Assembly: GCF_009759665.1 (NCBI RefSeq)
Contig: NZ_WQNE01000001.1
Coordinates: 62,001-126,000, forward strand
DNA from: Bradyrhizobium cajani
GTDB taxonomy: Bacteria > Pseudomonadota > Alphaproteobacteria > Rhizobiales > Xanthobacteraceae
Length of the DNA stretch: 64,000 nucleotides
Reading direction: 5' to 3'
The notes under the pieces are model-generated. The model saw only the letters and a list, made by a program, of their open reading frames with translations. It was not told where the DNA came from and did not search any database. The stretch's first letter is position 1; every line of letters starts with the position of its first letter. The translations under genes were made by a program, and so were the position numbers. Below, piece after piece: positions 7,194 to 15,157 of the stretch.

Positions 7194-9121
7194 TGGATTA
7201 CGCAGGACGCGTCGCCCAGGCCGACACCTATCCAAAGATGCTCCGGCTCAACGCGAAGGAGCATGGCAACGAGATCGCGCTGCGCGAAAAGGATCTCGGG
7301 CTCTGGCGGCTGTTCACCTGGAGCGACTACCAGAGGCGGGTGCGCGACTTCGCGCTCGGCCTCGTCGAACTCGGCCTCGGCCGCGGCGACGTCATCGGCA
7401 TCATCGGCGACAACCGGCCGGACTGGGTTGCGGCGGAAGTCGCGACCCATGCCATCGGCGGACTGAGCCTCGGGCTTTATCGCGACGTGCTGGACGAGGA
7501 AGCCTCGTACCTCCTCACCTATGGCGAGGCACAACTTGTCTTCGCCGAGGACGAGGAGCAGGTCGACAAGCTGCTCGCGCTGGCCGAGCGCGTGCCGAAG
7601 CTGAAGCACATCATCTATTCCGATCCGCGCGGGATGCGGAAATATGACGATCCCAGGCTGATGTCGGCGGAGAAATTCGCCGAGTTCGGCCGCGCCCGCG
7701 CTGCGCGCGAGCCAGAGCTTTACGATCGGCTCGTGGACGCGACCAAGGGCGAGGATGTCGCGATCCTCTGCACGACATCGGGCACGACGTCGCATCCAAA
7801 GCTTGCGATGCTCGCCGCCGGCCGCGTGCTCGGCCATTGCGCGACCTACCTCGCCTTCGACCCGAAGGGACCCGACGACGAATATGTCTCGGTGCTGCCG
7901 CTGCCCTGGATCATGGAGCAGGTCTATGTGCTCGGCAAAGGCCTCTTGTGCCGGATGAAGATCAACTTCGTCGAAGAGCCCGACACGATGATGAACGATC
8001 TGCGCGAGATCGCGCCGACCTTCGTGCTGTTCGCCCCGCGCGTCTGGGAATCGATCGCCGCCGACGTCCGCGCCAAGGTAATGGACGCCACGCCCTTCAA
8101 GCAGCGCCTGTTCGATATCGGCATGAAGTCGGGTCTTGCCGCGCTCAAGCAGGGCAAGCGTTCGGGCCTTGCGGACGCGATCCTGTTCCGCGCGCTGCGC
8201 GACCGCCTTGGCTTCACCCGCCTGCGCTCGGCCGCGACCGGCGGCGCGGCACTCGGGCCCGACACCTTCAAGTTCTTCCAGGCCATGGGTGTGCCGCTGC
8301 GCACACTCTACGGCCAGACCGAACTCCTGGGCGCCTACACGCTGCATCCCGAGGGCAAGGTCGATCCCGACACCACCGGCGTGCCGATGGCCGACAGCGT
8401 CGAAATCCGCATCGACAATGCCGACGTCCACGGCGTCGGCGAGATCGTGGTGCGGCACCCCAACATGTTCCTCGGCTATTACAAGAACCCCGAGGCGAGC
8501 GTTGCCGACATCAAGGACGGCTGGATGTTGTCCGGTGATGCCGGCTATTTCAACGAGGACAAGCAACTCGTCGTCATCGACCGCATCAAGGATCTCGCCG
8601 AGACCTCGCGCGGCGAGCGATTTTCGCCGCAGTTCATCGAGAACAAGCTGAAATTCTCGCCCTATATCGCCGAGGCCGTGGTGCTTGGCGCCGGCCGCGA
8701 CGCGCTGGCGGCGATGATCTGCATCCGCTACTCCATCATCTCGAAATGGGCGGAGAAGAACCGCCTCTCCTTCACCACCTACAGCGACCTTGCCTCGCGG
8801 CCCGAAGTCTATGCGCTGCTCCAGAAGGAGGTCGAGACCGTCAACGCCACGCTGCCGCCGGCGCAGCGCATCTCGCGCTTCCTGCTGCTCTACAAGGAGC
8901 TCGATGCCGACGACGGCGAGCTCACCCGCACCAGAAAGGTACGCCGCGGCGTCATCAACGAGAAATATGAAGGCATCATCGACGCGATCTACCGCGGCGA
9001 TGCCGACATCCCCGTCGACACCGTGATCCGCTTCCAGGACGGCACCACGCAGCGGGTGCGCACGACCCTGCGCGTGGTGGATCTGGGCGGTCACGGACAC
9101 ATGGCGGAGGCTGCGGAGTGA
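7190..9121 (+). CDS. AMP-dependent acyl-CoA synthetase/ligase (long-chain FadD-like)
   Basis: A 643-residue adenylate-forming enzyme that activates a carboxylate with ATP and CoA. Visible motifs in order: the P-loop TTSGTTSHPK (about residue 200), the A5 motif YGQTE (about 380), SGDAGYF with VVIDRIKDL (about 450), and a C-terminal lid ending in a conserved basic stretch TRTRKVRRG. The length and the insert before the lid match long-chain or bulky substrate ligases rather than acetyl-CoA synthetase. It lies inside the transporter operon between ATPase and permease genes. This layout is common in Bradyrhizobium-type genomes and points to coupled uptake and activation of a fatty, aromatic or alicyclic acid. 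Substrate not determinable from sequence. Confidence 0.9.
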   Translation: MMDYAGRVAQADTYPKMLRLNAKEHGNEIALREKDLGLWRLFTWSDYQRRVRDFALGLVELGLGRGDVIGIIGDNRPDWVAAEVATHAIGGLSLGLYRDVLDEEASYLLTYGEAQLVFAEDEEQVDKLLALAERVPKLKHIIYSDPRGMRKYDDPRLMSAEKFAEFGRARAAREPELYDRLVDATKGEDVAILCTTSGTTSHPKLAMLAAGRVLGHCATYLAFDPKGPDDEYVSVLPLPWIMEQVYVLGKGLLCRMKINFVEEPDTMMNDLREIAPTFVLFAPRVWESIAADVRAKVMDATPFKQRLFDIGMKSGLAALKQGKRSGLADAILFRALRDRLGFTRLRSAATGGAALGPDTFKFFQAMGVPLRTLYGQTELLGAYTLHPEGKVDPDTTGVPMADSVEIRIDNADVHGVGEIVVRHPNMFLGYYKNPEASVADIKDGWMLSGDAGYFNEDKQLVVIDRIKDLAETSRGERFSPQFIENKLKFSPYIAEAVVLGAGRDALAAMICIRYSIISKWAEKNRLSFTTYSDLASRPEVYALLQKEVETVNATLPPAQRISRFLLLYKELDADDGELTRTRKVRRGVINEKYEGIIDAIYRGDADIPVDTVIRFQDGTTQRVRTTLRVVDLGGHGHMAEAAE

Positions 9122-9146
9122 TACAGTCTACCGCTGCGCCCGGTGC

Positions 9147-9222
9147 TGTCCTTCGCCTCTCCCCGCTTGCGGGGAGAGGCCGGAGCGCGTCAGCGATCCG
9201 GGTGAGGGGGAGCCTCCGCGAG
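9147..9222 (+). repeat. REP-like palindromic repeat, copy 1
   Basis: The core CTCTCCCCGCTTGCGGGGAG forms a hairpin. It is preceded by GTCCTTCGC and followed at a fixed distance by GGGTGAGGGGGAG and CTCCGCG. An inverted copy lies at 9552-9628 and a further same-orientation copy at 45750-45820. It sits just after the ligase stop. Confidence 0.85.
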
Positions 9223-9555
9223 GGCGGTGACAATCGTATCGAGGACGCCGGCCGAGTTGCGGGAAACATCGTTGTTTCAAAAGCGCAAGATCCGATAATT
9301 GCGCTCGATCAGCCATTTGTCGCGCACAGCGTCGCGCGGGTTGTCGGCGTGTTGGCCACCGTCGACTTCAATGATCAGGCGGGCCTCACGGCAAATGAAA
9401 TCCACGGTGTAGGGCCCGATCGGCTCCTGCCGAACGAACTTGTAGCCGTTCAACCTACGGGCACGCAGGCGATACCAGAGCGTCCCCTCGGCATCCGTCA
9501 ACGCGGCTCGCAGGCCTCTTGCGCGCTCGGTCTTGGACTCATCAGCACCTCGCAT
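9189..9555 (-). pseudogene. DUF559 (Vsr-like endonuclease fold) protein with in-frame nonsense codon
   Basis: From ATG at 9555 the frame reads MRGADESKTERARGLRAALT, then DAEGTLWYRLRARRLNGYKF, VRQEPIGPYTVDFICREARL and IIEVDGGQHAD. This is the full DUF559 core, including the catalytic-type D, E-x-D and Q-H residues of the restriction-endonuclease-like fold. It stops with TGA at 9277-9279, where the family has Trp (RILRF, then stop, then NNDVSRNSAGVLDTIVTAL). The frame stays open after that to about 9189, so a single TGG to TGA change explains the truncation. The truncated product (92 residues) lacks only the last helix. Both ends lie in inverted copies of the REP-like repeat. It interrupts the uptake operon on the opposite strand. 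Confidence 0.8.
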
Positions 9556-9628
9556 GCGGAGACTCCCCCTCACCCGCCGCGCGTTCCGCGCGTCGGCCTC
9601 TCCCCGCAGGCGGGGAGAGGCGAAGGAC
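9552..9628 (-). repeat. REP-like palindromic repeat, copy 2 (inverted)
   Basis: Inverted relative to copy 1, with a matching hairpin CTCTCCCCGCAGGCGGGGAG and the GACTCCCCCTCACCC box. It contains the DUF559 start codon at one end. At the other end its GCGAAGGAC terminus supplies a Shine-Dalgarno-like GAAGGA before livH. Confidence 0.85.
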
Positions 9629-9638
9629 AGCATATCAC

Positions 9639-10532
9639 ATGAACACCGCCTTCCTCATCCAGCTCCTGGTCAACGGCCTCGTGGTCGGTACGCTCTATGG
9701 CGTGGTCGCGATGTCGTTCGTGCTGATCTACAAGGCGACGCAGGTCGTCAACTTCGCGCAAGGCGAGCTGCTGCTGGTCGGCGCCTGGGTGTGCTGGGCG
9801 CTGCTGGCGAAATACCAGGTGCCGTTCTGGATCGGCATGCCGATCACCCTGGTGTTCATGTTCGTGTTCGGCATCGCGGTCCAGGTTCTCATCCTGCGGC
9901 CGATGATCGGCGAGCCCATCATCTCGGTGATCATGGTGACGATCGGCCTGTCCACGGTATTGCAGGCGACGCTGAAATGGATGTTCGGCGTCAACCCGCA
10001 GCCGTTCCCGCGCGTGTTCGAGAGCCAGTCGGTCAGCCTGCTCGGCCTCCAGATCCAGACCGTCTACGTCATGAGCCTCGTGGTCTCGGTTGCGATGATG
10101 ATCGGCATGGCCTGGTTCTTCCGCGCCTCGAAATATGGCCTTGCCATGCGCGCGACCGCGTTCAACCAGCAGGTCGCGCAGTCGCTTGGCATCTCCGTCA
10201 AGAGCGTGTTCGCGATGGCGTGGGCGATCTCGGCGACCGTGTCGGCGGTCGCGGGCGTCGTCGTCGCCGTGGTCAACGGCGTCTCCTCGGGCCTTGCCGC
10301 CTACGGCATCAAGGTGTTCCCGGCGGCGATCCTTGGCGGACTTGATTCCGTCGGCGGCGCCGTGCTCGGCGGCATCATCATCGGGCTGCTCGAAAACGTC
10401 GCGCAATATGTCGACAGCGAGTACCTGCACTGGGGCAATCTCTACGAGATTGCGCCGTTCTACGTCCTCATCATCGTGCTGATGATCAAGCCCTACGGCC
10501 TGTTCGGCACCCACGACATCGAACGGATCTGA
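9639..10532 (+). CDS. livH: Liv-type ABC transporter permease (LivH-like)
   Basis: A 297-residue inner-membrane permease with about eight hydrophobic segments. It begins MNTAFLIQLLVNGLVVGTLY and has the family segment VNFAQGELLLVGAW, then AMRATAFNQQVAQSLGISVK, the cytoplasmic loop that contacts the ATPase (EAA-like). The ATG at 9639 is preceded by GAAGGA inside the REP-like repeat. It ends 3 bp before livM. It pairs with LivM to form the membrane channel of the importer. Confidence 0.92.
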   Translation: MNTAFLIQLLVNGLVVGTLYGVVAMSFVLIYKATQVVNFAQGELLLVGAWVCWALLAKYQVPFWIGMPITLVFMFVFGIAVQVLILRPMIGEPIISVIMVTIGLSTVLQATLKWMFGVNPQPFPRVFESQSVSLLGLQIQTVYVMSLVVSVAMMIGMAWFFRASKYGLAMRATAFNQQVAQSLGISVKSVFAMAWAISATVSAVAGVVVAVVNGVSSGLAAYGIKVFPAAILGGLDSVGGAVLGGIIIGLLENVAQYVDSEYLHWGNLYEIAPFYVLIIVLMIKPYGLFGTHDIERI

Positions 10533-10535
10533 CCC

Positions 10536-11609
10536 ATGGCCGGCCCTGCTCTCATCCCCGCTGGTGATTTCCGCACCTCTTACGCCGCGGACACCACGAT
10601 CTTTCCGACCACGACCAGCCGCAACTTCGCGATCGCCGGTGTGTTGCTGCTGTGCCTGGCGCCGCAATTCTTCAGCGGCTACTGGCTCAGCATCCTGATC
10701 CAGATCGGCATCTTCTCGATCGCGGCGCTCGGGCTGAACATCCTGGTCGGCTTCACCGGCCAGATCTCGATCGGGCACGCCGCCTTCTTCCTGCTCGGCG
10801 CCTTCACCTCGGCCTACATCTCCAACAACGCGCCGATCCCGGTGTTCTTCGCGATCCCGCTCGCCGGCGTCGTCACTGCGCTGGTCGGCCTGATCTTCGG
10901 CATTCCCGCGGCGCGGCTGAAGGGGCTCTATCTCGTCATCGCGACGCTCGCCGCGCAATACATCCTGCTCGACTTCTTCTCCCGCGCCGAATGGTTTTCG
11001 GGCGGGTCGGTGCCGGCAAGCGCCGAGCCGTTCTCGATCTTCGGCTACACGCTGCGCGGCGACAGGCAGTATTTCTACGTCGTGCTGGCCTATGTGCTGG
11101 CGAGCTACGTCCTCGTCACCAATCTGATGCGCACGCGCGACGGCCGGGCCCTGGTAGCGATCCGCGACCATTATCTTTCCGCCGAGATCATGGGCATCAA
11201 CCTCACCAAGTACCGCACACTGTCGTTCGGACTTGCCGCCTTCTTCGCCGGCATCGCCGGCGCGCTCTATGCGCACTACCAGCTCGTGGTGTCGCAGGAA
11301 GGGTTCGGCATCGAGCGCTCGATCCTGTTCCTCGCCATGATCATCATCGGCGGCACCGGCTCGATCATGGGCACGCTGATGGGCACCGCCTTCGTGGTGC
11401 TGCTGCCGGAGACAATGGAATTCATCAGCCTGCATCTGAAGGGCGGCGCGATCGACAAGGCGCTCTCGCTCAACACCAACATCACCTTCCTGCGCGAGAT
11501 TGCGATCGGGGTGATCATCATCGCGTTCCTCATGTTCGAGCCGGACGGGCTCGCGCATCGCTGGCGGCAGATCAAGGCTTACTGGAAACTCTACCCGTTC
11601 TCGCATTGA
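10536..11609 (+). CDS. livM: Liv-type ABC transporter permease (LivM-like)
   Basis: A 357-residue membrane protein and the second permease of the importer. Recognisable parts are ALGLNILVGFTGQISIGHAA near residues 65-85, the ATPase-contact loop RDHYLSAEIMGINLTKYRTL, and IIIGGTGSIMGTLMG. An N-terminal extension of about 30 polar residues precedes the first membrane segment. It starts 3 bp after the livH stop, so the two are cotranslated. Confidence 0.92.
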   Translation: MAGPALIPAGDFRTSYAADTTIFPTTTSRNFAIAGVLLLCLAPQFFSGYWLSILIQIGIFSIAALGLNILVGFTGQISIGHAAFFLLGAFTSAYISNNAPIPVFFAIPLAGVVTALVGLIFGIPAARLKGLYLVIATLAAQYILLDFFSRAEWFSGGSVPASAEPFSIFGYTLRGDRQYFYVVLAYVLASYVLVTNLMRTRDGRALVAIRDHYLSAEIMGINLTKYRTLSFGLAAFFAGIAGALYAHYQLVVSQEGFGIERSILFLAMIIIGGTGSIMGTLMGTAFVVLLPETMEFISLHLKGGAIDKALSLNTNITFLREIAIGVIIIAFLMFEPDGLAHRWRQIKAYWKLYPFSH

Positions 11610-11651
11610 GAGCGGTCACTTCACTTAAACAATAACAGGAGGAACCGACCC

Positions 11652-12935
11652 ATGACGATGAAGTCCCTTTTGAGCACCGCATCGCTCACGCTGGCCATCG
11701 CCGCATTCTCGGCGGGCGCGCAGGCGCAGATCGCGATCGGGCATCTCGCCGATTATTCCGGCGGCACCTCCGACGTCGGCACGCCCTATGGCCAGGCCGT
11801 GGTCGACACCTTCGCCTGGGTCAACAAGAACGGCGGCGTCGGCGGCAAGCAGCTTAACGTCGACACCAACGACTACGGCTACCAGGTGCCGCGCGCGATC
11901 GCGCTCTACAAGAAGTGGTCGGCGCCGGACTCGAAGGTCGCCGCGATCATGGGCTGGGGCACCGCGGACACCGAGGCGCTGACCGGTTTCCTCGCTCAGG
12001 ACAAGATTCCCGACATGTCCGCCTCCTATGCCGCAGCGCTGACCGATCCCGAAGGCGTCAGCGGCAAGGCCAAGCCTGCGCCCTACAACTTCTTCTACGG
12101 CCCGAGCTATTCGGACTCGCTGCGCGCCATGCTGATGTGGGCGGCCGAAGACTGGAAGGCCAAGGGCAAGGGCGGCAAGCCGAAATTCGTGCACATGGGC
12201 GCCAACCACCCCTATCCGAACGCGCCGAAGGCCGCCGGCGAGGCCATGGCCCAGGAGCTCGGCTTCGAGGTGCTGCCGCCGCTGGTGTTCGCGCTGGCAC
12301 CGGGCGACTACAGCGCGCAGTGCCTGAGCCTGAAATCCTCGGGCGCCAACTATGCCTATCTCGGCAATACCGCGGCCTCGAACATCTCGGTGATGAAGGC
12401 CTGCAAGACCGCGGGTGTCGAGATCCAGTTCCTCGGCAATGTCTGGGGCATGGACGAAAACGCCGCCAAGACGGCAGGCGATGCCGCCAACGGCGTGATC
12501 TTCCCCCTGCGCACCGCCGTGAGCTGGGGCGGTGATGCGCCCGGCATGAAGACGTTGATGGAAATCTCCAAGATGTCCGATCCCACCGGCAAGGTCTATC
12601 GCCCTGTGCACTACATCGCCGCCGTCTGCTCGGCGCTCTACATGAAGGAGGCGCTCGACTGGGCCGCCAAGAATGGCGGCGCCACCGGCGACAACGTCGC
12701 CAAGGGATTCTACCAGAAGAAGGACTGGGTGCCGGCGGGAATGGAAGGCGTCTGCAATCCCTCGACCTGGACCGACAAGGACCATCGCGGCACGCTGAAG
12801 GTCGACCTCTACCGCACCAAGGTTTCAGGCGCGACCGACGGCGACCTCAACGACCTCATGGCCAAGGGCACGATCAAGCTCGAGAAGGTCAAGACCGTGG
12901 AGTTGCCGCGCAAGCCGGAACTGCTGGGGTGGTGA
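11652..12935 (+). CDS. Liv-type ABC transporter periplasmic substrate-binding protein
   Basis: A 427-residue exported protein with a Sec signal peptide ending about AQA-Q at residue 25. The mature part is a Leu/Ile/Val-binding-type two-lobe protein (IAIGHLADYSGGTSDVGTPY at the N-terminus, then DTNDYGYQVPRAIALYKKW and an AAIMGWGT segment). The ribosome binding site AGGAGG lies at 11637-11642. It departs from true LivJ in length and in the binding-site region, consistent with a non-amino-acid ligand (inference). It is the specificity determinant of this operon. Confidence 0.88.
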   Translation: MTMKSLLSTASLTLAIAAFSAGAQAQIAIGHLADYSGGTSDVGTPYGQAVVDTFAWVNKNGGVGGKQLNVDTNDYGYQVPRAIALYKKWSAPDSKVAAIMGWGTADTEALTGFLAQDKIPDMSASYAAALTDPEGVSGKAKPAPYNFFYGPSYSDSLRAMLMWAAEDWKAKGKGGKPKFVHMGANHPYPNAPKAAGEAMAQELGFEVLPPLVFALAPGDYSAQCLSLKSSGANYAYLGNTAASNISVMKACKTAGVEIQFLGNVWGMDENAAKTAGDAANGVIFPLRTAVSWGGDAPGMKTLMEISKMSDPTGKVYRPVHYIAAVCSALYMKEALDWAAKNGGATGDNVAKGFYQKKDWVPAGMEGVCNPSTWTDKDHRGTLKVDLYRTKVSGATDGDLNDLMAKGTIKLEKVKTVELPRKPELLGW

Positions 12936-12947
12936 GCGCCTAGTCCG

Positions 12948-13032
12948 TTCGTCGTTCCGGGGCGCCTCGAAGAGGCGAACCCGGAACCTCGAGATTCCGG
13001 GTTCGGTCCTCCGGACCGCCCCGGAATGACGG
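12948..13032. repeat. Palindromic repeat (Bradyrhizobium-type, CCGGGG/CCCCGG arms)
   Basis: Outer arms GTCGTTCCGGGGCG and CCGCCCCGGAATGAC enclose an inner pair ACCCGGAA and TTCCGGGT. It can fold into one long hairpin between the binding-protein gene and the second ATPase gene of the same operon. It could stabilise upstream mRNA or attenuate downstream expression. Confidence 0.8.
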
Positions 13033-13061
13033 ATTGAAGCTGTGACGACAGCGGAGACAAC

Positions 13062-13901
13062 ATGACCGACACCCTCGAAGCATCCCGCGCCACCCCGACC
13101 GTCGTGCCCGCACCTGCCCTCCTCGCCGTGCGCAACATCGAGGTCGTCTATGACGACGTCATCCTGGTGCTGCGCGGCCTCAGCCTCGACGTGCCCAAGG
13201 GCGCGATCGTGGCGCTGCTGGGCGCCAACGGCGCCGGCAAGTCGACGACGCTGAAGGCGATTTCGGGACTGCTCAAGACGGAGGACGGCGAGGTCACGCG
13301 CGGCGAGATCCTGTTCGAGGGCTCCGCTATCGCCGGCATCGATCCCGACAAGATCGTCCGCCGCGGCATCTTCCAGGTCATGGAGGGCCGGCGCATCGTC
13401 GCCGACATGACCTCGCTGGAGAACCTCAAGCTCGGCGCCTTCACCCGCCGGGACCGCGAGGTCGATGCCGACATCGACATGGTCTTCAACTATTTCCCGC
13501 GTCTGAAGGAGCGCACCGGTCTTGCCGGCTATCTCTCCGGCGGCGAGCAGCAGATGCTCGCGATCGGCCGCGCGCTGATGGCGCGCCCGAAGATGATCCT
13601 GATGGACGAGCCCTCGATGGGCCTGTCGCCGCTGCTGGTGAAAGAGGTGTTCTCGATCATCCAGAAGATCAACCGCGACCTCGGCGTCACCATCCTGCTG
13701 GTCGAGCAGAACGCGCGCGCCGCACTGTCGGTGGCGAGCCACGGCTACATCATGGAGCAGGGCAAGGTGGTGCTCGACGGCACCGCCGACGAGTTGCGCG
13801 ACAATGAGGACGTCAAGGAATTCTATCTCGGCGGTGCCGGCGACCAGCGCAAGAGCTTCAAGAACCTCAAAAGCTTCAAGCGGCGCAAGCGCTGGCTGTG
13901 A
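13062..13901 (+). CDS. livF: Liv-type ABC transporter ATP-binding protein (LivF-like)
   Basis: A 279-residue second ATPase of the importer. Walker A is GANGAGKST, the signature is LSGGEQQMLAIGRALMARPK, Walker B is MILMDEPSMGLSP, and the switch His position is replaced by the usual LivF form LLVEQNARAAL. It has an extended N-terminus (about 24 residues before LLAVRNIEVVYDD) and a basic C-terminal tail ending KRRKRW. It is separated from the binding-protein gene by a palindromic repeat and ends the operon. It converges with the epimerase gene 18 bp downstream. Confidence 0.92.
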   Translation: MTDTLEASRATPTVVPAPALLAVRNIEVVYDDVILVLRGLSLDVPKGAIVALLGANGAGKSTTLKAISGLLKTEDGEVTRGEILFEGSAIAGIDPDKIVRRGIFQVMEGRRIVADMTSLENLKLGAFTRRDREVDADIDMVFNYFPRLKERTGLAGYLSGGEQQMLAIGRALMARPKMILMDEPSMGLSPLLVKEVFSIIQKINRDLGVTILLVEQNARAALSVASHGYIMEQGKVVLDGTADELRDNEDVKEFYLGGAGDQRKSFKNLKSFKRRKRWL

Positions 13902-13919
13902 TCCACAACGCTGTCGAGC

Positions 13920-15071
13920 CTAGCCCAGCACCTGCTCCGCTTCCGTGACTGCGCAGAGAACATGATAGAACGACGACGCAGGAATGGTGTCGACCAGCGA
14001 TTTGCCGTCGCGGTCGAACTGGTCGTACCAGCCGCCCCGCACGGGATGGCTGAGATAATGCCGCTCGAGCCGCGCCAGGGCCGCGCGCGCTTCATCCGCC
14101 GCACCCGCCTCGCCGGCTTCGGCCTGCGCGATCCACGCCTTCGCCATCTCGCTCTGCGGCCACAGCCGGCGCGTGCTGCGGCGGATACTGCCGCTGGCGT
14201 CGCCCTCGTCGACGAGACAGCCGGTCGCCTCGTCGCGATAGCGCAGCGCCGTCGCCAGCAACTCGGCGCGGCGCTGCCCGGTCGGGCATCCCGTGATGCG
14301 TTCGAAACCCTTCAGCAGCCAGACCCATTCCGCCTGGTGACCGGGCTCGACGCTGACCGGCTCGATCTTCGACCAGTCCTCCTCGAAGTACTCCGTCAGG
14401 ATGCGCTTCTGCTTGTCGTAGAGATTGGCGAGGAACAGCGCGAAGAACTCGCCGGCACGATTCTGAAACGACAGATCGTGAGTCGCCTCGAAACAGGCGA
14501 TCATCGCCTCGAACAGATGCATGTGCGGGTTCTGCCGCCGCGGCAGCGACACCGGCAGGCCTTCATGCACGCCGCCATGCGGCGAGCGGAGATGGCCATC
14601 GAGGAAGGCGAGCAGTGTATCGATCTCGGCGCGAATCTGCGCGTCCTGGTCGAGCGCATAGACCGCCGCGAGCGCGAACAGGATGAAGGCGTGATCGTAG
14701 GCATCGCGCCGGGCGTCGAGCACCGCGCCTTCCGGCGTCAGCCGGTGCACATAGCCCGGCCGGCCGTCGGGCGCCTTGGCCTTGGCCAGCAGGTGCTCCA
14801 GCCCCCTCAGAGCGATGGCGCGCCCCTCGGGGTACCAGCCCATCTGCGCCGCCTTGGCGAAGCACCAGATCTGGCGCGCCTGCACGAACACGCGCCGCGG
14901 CGTGGCTCCGTCCGCCGTTCCGTCGCGATGCAGCCGGTCGATGAAGCCGCCTGCGGCATGATCCCAACCGACGGTCGACCACAGCGGCAGCGCCTCCTCG
15001 ATCATCCGGTGCTTCAGGCGCGCGACGACGCCGGCCGCCTCCCCCGCCGCAATGATCCCCTCGTCCGCCAT
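13920..15071 (-). CDS. AGE family epimerase/isomerase
   Basis: A 383-residue (alpha/alpha)6-barrel sugar epimerase of the N-acylglucosamine 2-epimerase superfamily, which includes mannose isomerases. Visible barrel signatures: GWDHAAGGFIDRLHRDG near residue 35, RRVFVQARQIWCFAKAAQMG near 60, DAYDHAFILFALAA near 120, NPHMHLFEAMIACFEAT near 170, VEPGHQAEWVWLLKGFE near 235, and GGWYDQFDRDGKSLVD near the end. The catalytic His residues of the family fall in the HMHLFEA and EPGHQAEW motifs. I chose ATG 15071, giving MADEGIIAAGEA; longer frames lack similarity. Transcribed away from the PaaK-like gene. Physiological sugar unknown. Confidence 0.88.
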   Translation of the reverse strand: MADEGIIAAGEAAGVVARLKHRMIEEALPLWSTVGWDHAAGGFIDRLHRDGTADGATPRRVFVQARQIWCFAKAAQMGWYPEGRAIALRGLEHLLAKAKAPDGRPGYVHRLTPEGAVLDARRDAYDHAFILFALAAVYALDQDAQIRAEIDTLLAFLDGHLRSPHGGVHEGLPVSLPRRQNPHMHLFEAMIACFEATHDLSFQNRAGEFFALFLANLYDKQKRILTEYFEEDWSKIEPVSVEPGHQAEWVWLLKGFERITGCPTGQRRAELLATALRYRDEATGCLVDEGDASGSIRRSTRRLWPQSEMAKAWIAQAEAGEAGAADEARAALARLERHYLSHPVRGGWYDQFDRDGKSLVDTIPASSFYHVLCAVTEAEQVLG

Positions 15072-15157
15072 CGCGTCCCCTTCAAGCCCTGCCCATGGCC
15101 GTCTGATACCCATGCCGGTGGCGGCGCGCAACGGACGCCAACCCGGAAAGACCCGCC

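Noticed and set aside
7121..9100. 659-codon open frame antisense to the acyl-CoA ligase
   Set aside because: Repetitive Asp/Val/Arg/His composition typical of a GC-rich antisense shadow; the plus-strand ligase has all family motifs.
9570..11606. 678-codon open frame antisense to livH and livM
   Set aside because: Extremely Asp/Glu/Arg/His-rich shadow of membrane genes; no domain recognisable.
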